A DNA stretch of 64,000 bases from Pollutibacter soli (lineage in GTDB: Bacteria; Bacteroidota; Bacteroidia; Chitinophagales; Chitinophagaceae). This document shows, piece by piece, positions 35,115 to 44,612 of this stretch. The DNA is taken from the NCBI GenBank assembly GCA_029269725.1, contig JARJHS010000001.1, forward strand, positions 1-64,000, read 5' to 3'. The notes under the pieces were generated by a model, which saw only the letters and a list, made by a program, of their open reading frames with translations, was not told the DNA's origin and ran no database searches. Numbering within the stretch: position 1 is the stretch's first letter; each line of letters starts with the position of its first letter. Position numbers and translations under genes: made by a program.

Positions 35115-36371
35115 CTACTGGTCGAGGATAAATTTCCGGAGTATATTCAGGCCATACATGGCCGTCATTTCGATATTGCGTTGACGGTCAAACCGGAAAT
35201 AATAACTGTGCGCTTCAGAAGTTTTTCTGGAGGCAACAGCAATCCAGACGGTACCTACAGCTTTTTCCGGAGTTCCACCATCAGGCCCCATAATTCCGGA
35301 AGTAGCAATGGAAAAGTCGCTGCCGGTGTGGCGGAGTACGCCTTCGGCCATTTCTATAACAGTTTCGCGACTGACTGCTCCATAACCTGCCAGCGTTTGC
35401 GGACGAACATCGATGAATTTCTCTTTAAGGTTATTGGAATAGCTAACGACGCCACCTAAAAAAAACTGGCTGCTACCGGGGAATTGTGTTAATGTGTGAG
35501 CGATATAACCGCCTGTGCAGCTTTCCGCTATGGAGAGTGTCTGCTTTTTTTGTTTAAGAAGATCGCCCACCACTTCCTGCATCGTCGTATCCCTATCCGC
35601 AACGAGTACATCAGCGATCTGCTGTTTCAGCATATCGAATTCGGCTTCGAGTTTGGCTGCAGTTTTCGGGTCATTGCCATGTGCAGTAAGGCGAAGCTTG
35701 ACCATTCCATAATTGGGTAGATAGGCCAACTTGATATTTGATGGTAATGTAGATTCAAATTCCTTAATGCGTTCCGCAAGAAATGATTCGCCGATACCAG
35801 CAGTCAATAATGTACGATGGACAATGGGCGGAAGCTGAAACTTTTCCGCAAGTTTTGGAAGAACCGAATGGATCATCATTCCCTTCATCTCGTGTGGCAC
35901 GCCCGGCATACTCATAAAGATCCGGTTGTTTTTTTCGAACCACATGCCAGGTGCCGTGCCTCGTTTATTCTGGATCACAGTACAGGTGTCGGGAACTTCT
36001 GCCTGTTTCAGATTGCGTTCCAGCAGTGGTTTTTTAAGATAAACTTCAAAAATGTGTTTTACATTCTGCAGCGCTTCTGCATTTACTACCAGCTTCCCAT
36101 CAAAGTACTGACACAGCAGTGGTTTGGTGATATCATCAGCAGTAGGACCGAGACCGCCGGTTATTAAAATTACATCAGAAAGCCTGCTTTCTTCTTCCAG
36201 CGATTGCCATATATCTTTCCATACATCGCCGACGGCTAACCGACGATGTACCCATATCCCGATTTTATTTAACTCCTGGGCAATCCATGCACTGTTTGTA
36301 TCAATGGTCTGACCAATCAGGAGCTCATCTCCAATGGTGATAATTGTGGCATTTATATTTCTGGTGGTCAT
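35115..36371 (-). CDS. cinA: CinA, nicotinamide-nucleotide amidase family
   Basis: The product has 418 residues. The N-terminal MoCF-like domain (1-170) has ITIGDELLIGQTIDTNSAWI and LITGGLGPTADDITK. The C-terminal CinA amidase domain (about 255-418) starts LSIAESCTGGYIAHTLT, with the nucleophilic Ser, and ends in GPDGGTPEKAVGTVWIA. It deamidates NMN and hydrolyses ADP-ribose-type compounds in pyridine-nucleotide salvage. It lies in the same orientation as the E2 gene and diverges from dacB. Confidence 0.95.
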   Translation of the reverse strand: MTTRNINATIITIGDELLIGQTIDTNSAWIAQELNKIGIWVHRRLAVGDVWKDIWQSLEEESRLSDVILITGGLGPTADDITKPLLCQYFDGKLVVNAEALQNVKHIFEVYLKKPLLERNLKQAEVPDTCTVIQNKRGTAPGMWFEKNNRIFMSMPGVPHEMKGMMIHSVLPKLAEKFQLPPIVHRTLLTAGIGESFLAERIKEFESTLPSNIKLAYLPNYGMVKLRLTAHGNDPKTAAKLEAEFDMLKQQIADVLVADRDTTMQEVVGDLLKQKKQTLSIAESCTGGYIAHTLTQFPGSSQFFLGGVVSYSNNLKEKFIDVRPQTLAGYGAVSRETVIEMAEGVLRHTGSDFSIATSGIMGPDGGTPEKAVGTVWIAVASRKTSEAHSYYFRFDRQRNIEMTAMYGLNILRKFILDQ

Positions 36372-36418
36372 GTCCAGAATTTTGATATTGGGTTATTTTA
36401 GTGCAATCTACAAAGCTT

Positions 36419-37804
36419 ATGCTAAAACTGACTTTTGTTATCTGTAGTTTAATTAGTATATATAGTATCCGGGCGCAGGATATGCGAAGCCGGGTTAATA
36501 CGCTCGTGTCTGCATTTGAAAAAAGCAGGCAGTTTAAACATGCAATCGTTTCCATATCTATTGCAGAAACTTCAGGGGGTAAGATTGTGTATGAGAAAAA
36601 CAGTCAATCAGGACTTGCACCTGCCAGCTGTCTTAAAATCTTAACAGCAGCAACGGCATTGGATCTTTTTGGAGAAGATTTCCGGTACCAGACAAAGTTC
36701 GGTTATACGGGTACGGTATCAGATGGCATCCTGGATGGAAATATTATCATCACCGGCTCCGGTGACCCAAGCCTGGGTTCGGAGAGGTTTAAAGAGACGC
36801 ATCCCGATAATATCTGCGGTGAACTTCAGCTGCAGCTAAACAATCGCGGTATTGAATCGGTGAGAGGAGTCTGGCAGACGGATCCCCGGCAGACAACGGA
36901 TGTTGAAATCCCAGGAGGATGGATATGGGATGATATCGGTAATTATTATGGTGCGGGTTTTTCCGTTTTCAACTGGCATGAAAACAGTTATCGCATTTTC
37001 ATGAAGCCGGGAAAGAAAGTAGGAGATCCGGTGGTTATCGTTGAAAAACGGCCGCAGAATAATTTTCCCGTCCGCAGTGAAATCACAACGGGAAAAAAGG
37101 GTAGCGGAGATAATGCTTATGTGTATTTCAAGCCTGGAACGGACAGCATGATTTATCGCGGAACCGTTCCCTGTTGTATTGATAGTTTTGATATCGATGC
37201 CGCGATGCCCGATCCTGCACGTCAGATGATCATGCGGTTATCAACCTGTGTCGGTACCGGCAATAATAAAAAAGAAAACTTACCATTAACTGCAGTTACA
37301 TCATTTTACACTCATCGATCGCCAACGCTGGCTGAACTCACCAAACCATTTCTTCAAAAGAGTATAAATCTTTATGGAGAATCGTTTCTTCATCTGATCA
37401 ATACAAAGAACAATTCAAGTGATGCTTCAGGTGATCTGATTTCATTTGTGCAGGAATTCTGGGAGAAGAAGGGAATTGACAAATCGGCGATGCAAATCGA
37501 GGATGGAAGTGGGTTATCTCCCGGGAACAGAATAACAACAGACGCCCTTGTTAAAGTTTTACTTTATGCAGGATCGAGACCCTGGTTTAGTAGTTTTTAT
37601 GATGCTTTGCCGGTGATCAACGGACTCAAAATGAAAAGTGGTTATATAGAGGGAACAAGGTCGTACACAGGATTTATTAAAAGTAAAACTGGAAAAGAAT
37701 ATTGTTTTTCACTGATTGTCAATAATTACGATAAGAGTTTTGCAACTGTTACTGCAAGTATATTTCAGTTGTTGGATCAGTTGAGTAAGTCTGGTCTGGA
37801 TTGA
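36419..37804 (+). CDS. dacB: D-alanyl-D-alanine carboxypeptidase/endopeptidase (PBP4 type, S13)
   Basis: From ATG 36419 the product has 461 residues and a signal peptide (LKLTFVICSLISIYSIRAQ). The active-site SxxK is SCLK in PASCLKILTAATAL (Ser about 70, Lys 73), with SGLSPGN as the SxN region in EDGSGLSPGNRI and KTG in SKTGKEY near the C end. The insert between the first and second motifs is typical of S13/PBP4. It trims peptidoglycan peptide cross-links in the periplasm. A GTG at 36401 is an alternative start. Confidence 0.93.
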   Translation: MLKLTFVICSLISIYSIRAQDMRSRVNTLVSAFEKSRQFKHAIVSISIAETSGGKIVYEKNSQSGLAPASCLKILTAATALDLFGEDFRYQTKFGYTGTVSDGILDGNIIITGSGDPSLGSERFKETHPDNICGELQLQLNNRGIESVRGVWQTDPRQTTDVEIPGGWIWDDIGNYYGAGFSVFNWHENSYRIFMKPGKKVGDPVVIVEKRPQNNFPVRSEITTGKKGSGDNAYVYFKPGTDSMIYRGTVPCCIDSFDIDAAMPDPARQMIMRLSTCVGTGNNKKENLPLTAVTSFYTHRSPTLAELTKPFLQKSINLYGESFLHLINTKNNSSDASGDLISFVQEFWEKKGIDKSAMQIEDGSGLSPGNRITTDALVKVLLYAGSRPWFSSFYDALPVINGLKMKSGYIEGTRSYTGFIKSKTGKEYCFSLIVNNYDKSFATVTASIFQLLDQLSKSGLD

Positions 37805-37840
37805 TAATTACCCGGAATAATTTCAAATAAGTCAGCATTT

Positions 37841-37927
37841 CTATGTGCCTTTGTTTACTATGATTGCTATGTGGTTCAAAAAGAAAGGAGTCATTGTTGA
37901 ACCACATAGTTAACAATAGGCACATAG
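37841..37927. repeat. Long imperfect hairpin between convergent genes
   Basis: CTATGTGCCT (37841-37850) is the inverse of AGGCACATAG (37918-37927), and CTATGTGGTTCAA is the inverse of TTGAACCACATAG nearer the centre. One arm has an extra 8-9 base piece that partly duplicates CTATG. It fills the gap between dacB and doxX and may terminate both. Confidence 0.75.
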
Positions 37928-37965
37928 GATTAGTCCGAAAATTATCAGGTCGAAAAATCTGCCAC

Positions 37966-38373
37966 CTACTTCCCGGCAATTCCATCCAGGCTCGCCTTCC
38001 CGGGACCGCAAAGAAGGATCACAATAAATCCCACGATAAATAAACTTCCATGTTCGCCATCGCCAAAGATAGCACCGCCATGTGCCTGGATAACTGCAAC
38101 AGAAGTGGAGATAATTAATGGAATCACCGCAAAACGAGTGAATAAGCCCATAATGAGAAATGCAGCGCAGAAGAATTCAGAGAATACAACAAGTCCTAAT
38201 GAAATGGAAGAACCCATTCCGAGAAAGTTGATAAAGTTTTTCTTGTATTGTGCGAAATGAACCAGCTTATCATATCCATGTGGTATCATCAGTGCACCAA
38301 GACCAATACGCAAAATGAACATGGATAAATTAAAAGCCCAATCCTTGTATCCGATATTCATTAATTTTTTCAT
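37966..38373 (-). CDS. DoxX-family membrane protein
   Basis: The product has 135 residues with four membrane spans. The first has LSMFILRIGLGALMIPHGYD and the family pattern continues in LVVFSEFFCAAFLIMGLFTR and IIVSTSVAVIQAHG-type loops (PLIISTSVAVIQAHGG). DoxX-like proteins are small quinone- or thiol-linked membrane proteins of unclear function. Confidence 0.9.
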   Translation of the reverse strand: MKKLMNIGYKDWAFNLSMFILRIGLGALMIPHGYDKLVHFAQYKKNFINFLGMGSSISLGLVVFSEFFCAAFLIMGLFTRFAVIPLIISTSVAVIQAHGGAIFGDGEHGSLFIVGFIVILLCGPGKASLDGIAGK

Positions 38374-38403
38374 AGTAGTAATGTTTTGTTTTGGCAGGCA
38401 AAG

Positions 38404-38449
38404 GTAGTAAGAAGTAAGTAGTAAGTAGTAAGTAGTAAGTAGTAAGTAT
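38404..38449 (+). repeat. (GTAAGTA)n heptamer array
   Basis: About five in-phase copies of GTAAGTA follow a degenerate copy, just upstream of the doxX start (minus strand gene). Confidence 0.85.
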
Positions 38450-38533
38450 TAACAGCCCGTGCAAGATAATTCAGTGATCGTATAAGGCAGCGGGCAACAG
38501 GCAGCAGATCACCGCGATCAACGTTTTAGAAGA

Positions 38534-38596
38534 GAATACGGAATACGGAATACAGGATACAGGAAGAAAACTGAAAACTGAAAACCGAAAACTGTC
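38534..38596 (+). repeat. Nine in-phase degenerate heptads
   Basis: The units GAATACG GAATACG, GAATACA GGATACA, GGAAGAA, AACTGAA AACTGAA, AACCGAA and AACTGTC run without a gap. The word changes midway but the 7-bp register does not. Confidence 0.8.
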
Positions 38597-38730
38597 AGAG
38601 CCTTGCCAGGTTAACTGTATAGTATTTACTGCGTGTTGCTGCTGCCTTTAATAAAATCATTTGATTAGTGTCAACGCCGATATCAGTTTGGTGATTTGAA
38701 TTTATCTGCTGCCTGCTTACCGCTGCCTCC

Positions 38731-38807
38731 TAACAACTAACAACTAACAACTAACAACTAACAACTAACAACTAACAACTAACAACTAACAACTAACAAC
38801 TAACAAC
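38731..38807 (+). repeat. (TAACAAC)11 perfect heptamer microsatellite
   Basis: Eleven exact copies of TAACAAC (77 bp) lie about 200 bp upstream of the TPR gene. Copy number changes of 7 bp would alter promoter-region spacing. The 630-bp gap 38374-39003 otherwise holds only related heptad words. Confidence 0.95.
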
Positions 38808-39003
38808 TCTTTAACAAAACATTATCCGCCTCCATTAATCCATCCATTTACTTTGCCGTCAATTTATCCACAGCACTGTTAGTATAGTTTTTGCTGGGTG
38901 CCATAGTCATAAAGTACTTTCGACGTTGGTTTTAACACAATACTATCATTTTTATTAAAATACGATCTGTACGATGTCGTTACTCCTGCAACATGGTCTT
39001 ATC

Positions 39004-42000
39004 ATGAAAAGAACATTTTCAATCATTCTCCTTTCCTTTTCGCTTACAGCGAATGCCCAGGAAACAAAGATCTACGACGATCCGCAACAGAAATTCTGGG
39101 AAGCAAAAGAATACTTTCAGAAAGAGCAATACAGTCTCGCATACCCGATTTTTAAAGAACTCCGGCAGGATCTGCGAAACATCAATCACGCTACTGAAAG
39201 AGCAGTTTCTGCAGAGATTGATTTTTATACGATCGCCTGCGGACTTAAACAAAACGAAGCCACAGCAGCCGAGGCTGCACGTTCATTCATTGCAATGGAC
39301 CGCAACGATGCACTGAATCAGAAAATGGCTTTTCACCTCGCTGAATACTATTTCCGTCACGAGGATTTAAAGAATGCGCAGGTTTTCTATGAGATGACGG
39401 ATATCAGTCAGCTGACAAATGATCAGATTGCTGACATGAAATTCCACCAGGCTTATGCTTATTTTACGAACAAGCAATTCGATAAAGCAAAACCATTATT
39501 TAACAGTATTCGCAGGCTGGATGATTATCCCGGTAAGGAAGATGCCAATTATTACTATGGTTTCATTTCTTACTATGATAAAAATTTCGGAGAAGCAATG
39601 GATGCTTTCCGGAAAGTTGAAAAACATCCGCAGTATGGAAAGGTGGTTCCTTTCTATATTATGAATATTCTATATTTCCAGGGAAAGAAGGATGAGGCTA
39701 TGCGATATGCCGAAGCAAATGTACGTCAGACCTCATCACTTTATGAATCAGAAATGCAATTGATGTTGGGCCATGTGTACTTTGAGAAAAAAGATTATAC
39801 AAAGGCATTACCCTACCTGGAGTCAGTAAAGAAAAGCGGTGCAAAGCTTAATCGTGAAACGACATACGAACTCAGTTATAGTTATTATGAAGCGAAGCAG
39901 TATGCGAAAGCCGTAGATGGATTCAAACAACTGACAGAAGGAAAGGATTCGCTGAGTCAGAGTGCAATGTACCTATTGGGGGATACCTATCTGAAGTTGG
40001 GGCAGAAGTCAAATGCAAGAAACGCGTTTTCATTCTGTGCATCTAACAGCGCTAATCCGCAGCAGAAAGAAATTTCATCCTTTAACTATGCAAAGCTTTC
40101 CTACGAGCTCGGTTTCCAGGATATCGCGATCACTGAATTCAAATCATTTTTGACGAAGTATCCCAATTCAGTGTATGCGAAAGAGGCAAGAGAGCTGATG
40201 GTGGGATTGCTTGCCGGGACGAATAATTACCGCGAAGCAATGACGCTTCTTGAATCTTTAAAAGAGCCATCTGAAGCAGCGAAAAAATTGTATCACAAAG
40301 TAGCGTACGGCCGTGCAATGGAGCTGATGGAAGATCAGAATCTCCGTGGTGCTGAAACGCTGCTGGATAAAGTAATCAAAGATCCCAATGCAGGAAGTCT
40401 GGCTTCACCCGCTTTGTTCTGGAAAGGTGAGATCGGGTACAGGCTGGGAAAAACCGACGAATCAATAAAATCTTTACATAGTTATTTGTCTGGTGAAATG
40501 GTGTCGATGGGTGAAGCGAATCCGACACACGCAAAATATGATCTGGGGTATGGCTATCTCCGCAAAGAGAATTATGGTGTTGCGCTTGGATTTTTCGAGC
40601 AGGTAGCGCGTTCCGTTAAGTTGAATTCTTCTCCGATGGAACAGGATGCATGGCTTCGCGCAGCAGATTGCCATTTCATGACAAAGAATTTTTCCAGAGC
40701 AGGATCGATGTATACGCAGGCAATTGATTACTCCTGGCCGGCTGCCGATTATGCAGTCTATCAGAACGCAATGATCGCCGGAATAAAAAGCCCTTCTGAA
40801 AAAGTTAATCTGCTGAAGACTTTTGAACGTAGATATCCCGCATCTGAATTAACGCCTGCTGTGCAGATGGAAATTGCTAACACATATTTGTCTGAAGAAA
40901 AATACAAAGACGCGATTCCTTATCTCAACCAGGTGATCAAAGCTTCAGGAAATCCGGAAAACGTAAAACCAAAAGCATTGCTTCGTTTGGGTATCGCATA
41001 TTATAATCTGGATAATAATAAAGAGGCACTTGAAAGCTATAAAAAGCTCGTCTCTCAATATCCTGATGCACCGGAAACGGAATCTGCATTGGAAAGTGCA
41101 AAAGCAATTTATGTTGAAGAAGGAAAAACCGGTGACTATGTAGCTTTCCTTCGTTCTACCGGCCGTTCGATTACGCGTAACCAGGAAGATTCACTTTCTT
41201 TTGCAGCGGCAGAAGCGAAGTATGCAGGAAACGACCAGGCTGCAGCACTGAATGGTTTCAATCAGTATCTCCAGCAGTTTCCGGAAGGAGAATTTGCCAA
41301 TGATGCCTGGTTTTACAGAAGTGAAATATACAATACAAAGAAAGACTGGAAAAATGCGGTTGAAGGATATCAGAAAGTTGCTGACCGGGGCACATCCAGG
41401 CACGTTGAGAAAGCTGCCTACCAGGCAGCGCGCATAAATTATTTCGAATTACAGAATTACCCGCAGTCAGAAAAGTATTTCGCACTGACTAAATCGGTTA
41501 GCAGTGATCGTGAGATCAGGCTGGATGCGATGCGCGGATTATTGAGGAGTCAGTACCAGCAGAAAAAATGGTCAGATGCATCGGAAAATGCGCGTGAACT
41601 GATGAAAGAAAAATCCATCAGCGCAGATGATAAAGTGCTGGCGGGAATGGTACAGGCGAAAGCTTTACAGAACGATCAGAAATTCAGTGAGGCAATTCAG
41701 CAATTCCGAACCGTTACCGCAGCAAATTCAGGTTCATATGCAGCTGAAGCCAGGTATGAAATTGCATCTTCTTATCTGCTGTTGAATGATCTGAAGAATG
41801 CAGAAAAAGCAGCGCTCGAAACAATCAATAAATCCGGGTCTTACGACTTCTGGATAACCAAAGCATATATTTTACTGGGCGAGGTGTACTGGAAGCAGAA
41901 AGATTATTTCAATGCAAAAGCTACGCTGCAGAGTGTAGTCGAAAACAGCAAGATTACGGAACTGAAAGAAGAGGCGAATGTGAAACTGGAGCTGGTTACA

Positions 42001-42039
42001 GAAGATGAGCGTAAATCAAGCAATGTTAAAACCAATTAA
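39004..42039 (+). CDS. Large tetratricopeptide-repeat protein, exported
   Basis: From ATG 39004 the product has 1011 residues with a signal peptide (KRTFSIILLSFSLTANAQ). Nearly all the rest is TPR-like helical repeats, for example YPIFKELRQDLRNINHATER, QFDKAKPLFNSIRRLDDY, QDIAITEFKSFLTKYPNSVY, KYKDAIPYLNQVIKASGNPE and GDFANDAWFYRSEIYN-type units. It is probably periplasmic or on the inner face of the outer membrane and acts as a scaffold. The next gene, an outer-membrane barrel, starts 13 bp after its stop, so they likely work as a pair. Confidence 0.88.
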   Translation: MKRTFSIILLSFSLTANAQETKIYDDPQQKFWEAKEYFQKEQYSLAYPIFKELRQDLRNINHATERAVSAEIDFYTIACGLKQNEATAAEAARSFIAMDRNDALNQKMAFHLAEYYFRHEDLKNAQVFYEMTDISQLTNDQIADMKFHQAYAYFTNKQFDKAKPLFNSIRRLDDYPGKEDANYYYGFISYYDKNFGEAMDAFRKVEKHPQYGKVVPFYIMNILYFQGKKDEAMRYAEANVRQTSSLYESEMQLMLGHVYFEKKDYTKALPYLESVKKSGAKLNRETTYELSYSYYEAKQYAKAVDGFKQLTEGKDSLSQSAMYLLGDTYLKLGQKSNARNAFSFCASNSANPQQKEISSFNYAKLSYELGFQDIAITEFKSFLTKYPNSVYAKEARELMVGLLAGTNNYREAMTLLESLKEPSEAAKKLYHKVAYGRAMELMEDQNLRGAETLLDKVIKDPNAGSLASPALFWKGEIGYRLGKTDESIKSLHSYLSGEMVSMGEANPTHAKYDLGYGYLRKENYGVALGFFEQVARSVKLNSSPMEQDAWLRAADCHFMTKNFSRAGSMYTQAIDYSWPAADYAVYQNAMIAGIKSPSEKVNLLKTFERRYPASELTPAVQMEIANTYLSEEKYKDAIPYLNQVIKASGNPENVKPKALLRLGIAYYNLDNNKEALESYKKLVSQYPDAPETESALESAKAIYVEEGKTGDYVAFLRSTGRSITRNQEDSLSFAAAEAKYAGNDQAAALNGFNQYLQQFPEGEFANDAWFYRSEIYNTKKDWKNAVEGYQKVADRGTSRHVEKAAYQAARINYFELQNYPQSEKYFALTKSVSSDREIRLDAMRGLLRSQYQQKKWSDASENARELMKEKSISADDKVLAGMVQAKALQNDQKFSEAIQQFRTVTAANSGSYAAEARYEIASSYLLLNDLKNAEKAALETINKSGSYDFWITKAYILLGEVYWKQKDYFNAKATLQSVVENSKITELKEEANVKLELVTEDERKSSNVKTN

Positions 42040-42052
42040 TTCCCATCGGCAC

Positions 42053-43684
42053 ATGTCCATCAGAATAAAATATTTCAGAAAATCGGTTTTGATTATCGCC
42101 TCGCTTGCATCTGTAATTGGCGTAAGCGCACAGGATGGTAAAAAACAAACGATCGATATCACCTCGTCATTCAAACCGGTATTGCGCAATGCTGCAAAGT
42201 TGAATTTCAATTCATCAACGCCGCCTGCTGATACCAGCCGACCGAGATTGCAATACCAGATCCCGGTACAACCGGTAATGCCGGGCCTGCAACCTATTGC
42301 ATTGAAACCGCTGGCGATGGAAATCGACAGCAACAGTTCATGGGTGAACAGTAATTATGTGAAGGTTGGTTTTGGTAATCTTACAACACCTTATGTGAAA
42401 GCAGGCCTGAGTTTAGGAACGCAGGATACCAGGTTTAATGTTTTTGCTGATCATATTTCATCCCGCGGAAAAATCGATTACCAGGATTATTCACGCACCG
42501 GTTTCTCCGGGCATTTCTTTTCGCATGTAGGAAACAACCTGGAGTTTCATGCGAAAGCAGGATTTAACCAGGATCAGTATTACCAATATGGATTTGATCA
42601 AAGCGCGCATTCCTTTGCGAAGGAAGACCTGAGGCAACGTTTCACGACAACTTCCGGTGAAGCGGGTCTGAGAAATCTTTCTCCGACGGAATTCGGATTA
42701 AGTTTTGCACCGGTGTTAAAAATAAATGGCTTCCGCGATAATAAAGACAACAACGAATTCAATGCGATACTTGATGCTCCTTTAAATAAATCGGTAGGTG
42801 ATAACATGGCCATCATGTTGGGATTGAGGGCAGATATCACAAGATACCAGCCTGCACAATTGAAATCGATCACAAACAATTTATTCAGCGTTCCTGTATC
42901 ATTTATTTACAGCAAACCAAATTTGCGTTTACAGGCGGGTGCAGCTCCTGCATGGGACCAGGGCAAGTTTACTCTGCTACCGGATTTCATGGCTGAATTT
43001 CCTGTTGCAGATGAAAAATGGATCATACAGGCTGGATGGATCAGTTACTTTGATAAGGGGAACTACAAACGTTTTGCAAGTCTGAATCCTTACCTCAATG
43101 CCCCGGATTCATTGCGCAATACAAGGATCACCGAAGTATTTGGAGGATTCAAAGGTGTACTGTTTAGTAAACTTTCCTATAACCTGAAAGTTGGTGGCGT
43201 TGAGTTCAGAAATCTCCCCTTGTTCGTCAATGATAAAGTGAGTGGCAAGTCGTTCGACATTTTATTTGAAGAAAAACTTCGGGCATTCAAGTTCCAGGCA
43301 GAGTTAGGATATACGCTTGGAGAGAACGTTTCGGTACTCGCTGGTTTGACCCTCTACAATTTTGGAAAACAGGTTTATCAACCAAGACCATGGGGTATAA
43401 TCCCAACGGAATTTTACACGCACGTGCGCTGGAAAATCATAAAAGATCTCTGGTTCAAAACAGATCTGTTTATGTGGGAAGGCGCGGTATACCAGAAACA
43501 GGATAATTCAGCAGACAGGCTCCCCGGGGCTTTTGATCTCAATGCTGGTCTTGAATTCAGGGTGATGAAAAACCTCATGCTCTGGGCACAGTTCAATAAT
43601 ATCACCAACTCAAAATACCAGCGCTGGAGTCAGTATGATGTGTATGGGTTTAATATGCTGGGTGGCGTCACTTTTACGTTTTAG
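42053..43684 (+). CDS. Outer-membrane beta-barrel protein, TonB-receptor-like
   Basis: From ATG 42053 the product has 543 residues with an N-terminal signal (FRKSVLIIASLASVIGVSAQ). The body is a run of amphipathic strands ending in aromatic residues (VKAGLSLGTQDTRFNVFADH, NLEFHAKAGFNQDQYYQYGF) and the last strand ends in GGVTFTF, with the terminal Phe typical of barrels. It lacks a clear plug domain, so it is more like a porin or TonB-receptor-like barrel. It overlaps the TPR gene operon and probably forms a complex with that protein. Confidence 0.82.
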   Translation: MSIRIKYFRKSVLIIASLASVIGVSAQDGKKQTIDITSSFKPVLRNAAKLNFNSSTPPADTSRPRLQYQIPVQPVMPGLQPIALKPLAMEIDSNSSWVNSNYVKVGFGNLTTPYVKAGLSLGTQDTRFNVFADHISSRGKIDYQDYSRTGFSGHFFSHVGNNLEFHAKAGFNQDQYYQYGFDQSAHSFAKEDLRQRFTTTSGEAGLRNLSPTEFGLSFAPVLKINGFRDNKDNNEFNAILDAPLNKSVGDNMAIMLGLRADITRYQPAQLKSITNNLFSVPVSFIYSKPNLRLQAGAAPAWDQGKFTLLPDFMAEFPVADEKWIIQAGWISYFDKGNYKRFASLNPYLNAPDSLRNTRITEVFGGFKGVLFSKLSYNLKVGGVEFRNLPLFVNDKVSGKSFDILFEEKLRAFKFQAELGYTLGENVSVLAGLTLYNFGKQVYQPRPWGIIPTEFYTHVRWKIIKDLWFKTDLFMWEGAVYQKQDNSADRLPGAFDLNAGLEFRVMKNLMLWAQFNNITNSKYQRWSQYDVYGFNMLGGVTFTF

Positions 43685-43709
43685 GTTCTAAGTTCTAGGT
43701 GATAAGTTA
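43682..43709 (+). repeat. Heptads TAGGTTC/TAAGTTC x4
   Basis: Units TAGGTTC, TAAGTTC, TAGGTGA, TAAGTTA follow the barrel gene. A second in-phase set at 43822-43849 (ACAACCT, ATAACCT, AAAACTT, ATCACCC) carries related words on the other strand. Confidence 0.7.
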
Positions 43710-43912
43710 GCTTTTGAGTGTACAATACATATTTGATCTGAAAAACAGATTTGTTTTTAAAGAATCATTTCTGTTACTCAGTGCAAATGCGAATCGTATC
43801 TTAAAATTGATAAGTTTACTTACAACCTATAACCTAAAACTTATCACCCACAGGGCATCACTATCCACATCCCGTGTATAATTTTTATGTAATTTTCCGC
43901 TGCTGAATCCTA

Positions 43913-43920
43913 TATCTTTG
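43913..43920 (+). promoter_or_regulatory. -7 box candidate for the CCDC81/HU gene
   Basis: TATCTTTG fits the TAnnTTTG box. It lies 17 bases before ATG 43938, giving a very short leader. No exact -33 TTG is present at the expected distance. Confidence 0.4.
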
Positions 43921-43937
43921 ATTCACATCGGTAGATT

Positions 43938-44603
43938 ATGAAGGCAAAAGAGCTGGCTGACCTCCTGCATCATTTTTTTATCCAGAACTCCTCGTTGAGT
44001 TTGCCAGGGATCGGGACGTTTGATATGTTCCGGATTTCTGCACAAACGGATTTCGCCAATAAGAAAATCATTCCGCCAACATTCAGCATCAGCTACAATA
44101 CCAACCAGGATTCTCCCAATAAGGATCTGTTCGATTATGTTTCCAGGAAGAAGAATATTCCCGAATGGGAAGCGATCAAGATGGTGAATGATTTCGCCTT
44201 TGATCTGAAAAATTCTTTGAAGAACGGAGAAGAAGTAGAGTGGGAGGGAATCGGGTTATTCAAATCGGGATTGAGCGGTGATATCGTTTTTGAACCTCAT
44301 CGCCTGTCTTATGAATTCATTCCGCATGTCGGCGCGAGAAGAGTGATCCGCAGAGAAGAGAATCACCAGGTGATGGTGGGTGATCGGCAGCTGAGCAAAG
44401 AGGAAATGCAACACCTGCTGGCGCATGAAACAAAAGAAATAAGAGATCGGGAAAGCTGGTGGATCTATGCCGCCATCATTACTGCGATTGCTGTAATACT
44501 GATTGCAATACGTTTGTTCACTTCGGATGGAGGATTCGCCACCGGTCGCAAACAACAGATTCGCCCGGAAGACAGTCATTCCACATATTCAAATCTTCCC
44601 TAG
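43938..44603 (+). CDS. CCDC81-type HU-domain membrane protein
   Basis: The product has 221 residues. Two HU-like modules (about 1-75 and 77-150) show the bacterial CCDC81 pattern, with SLSLPGIGTFDMFRI in the first and GEEVEWEGIGLFKSG in the second. One membrane span (WWIYAAIITAIAVILIAIRL) lies near 170-190, with a short outside tail. In this phylum the outside part is often a SPOR domain; here it is only about 30 residues and lacks one. The HU modules would sit in the cytoplasm and may bind DNA or polymers at the membrane. Confidence 0.8.
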   Translation: MKAKELADLLHHFFIQNSSLSLPGIGTFDMFRISAQTDFANKKIIPPTFSISYNTNQDSPNKDLFDYVSRKKNIPEWEAIKMVNDFAFDLKNSLKNGEEVEWEGIGLFKSGLSGDIVFEPHRLSYEFIPHVGARRVIRREENHQVMVGDRQLSKEEMQHLLAHETKEIRDRESWWIYAAIITAIAVILIAIRLFTSDGGFATGRKQQIRPEDSHSTYSNLP

Positions 44604-44612
44604 TCATTGATC

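Noticed and set aside
38731-38807. CRISPR-like or telomere-like repeat
   Set aside because: Units are 7 bp and strictly contiguous, so it is a microsatellite.
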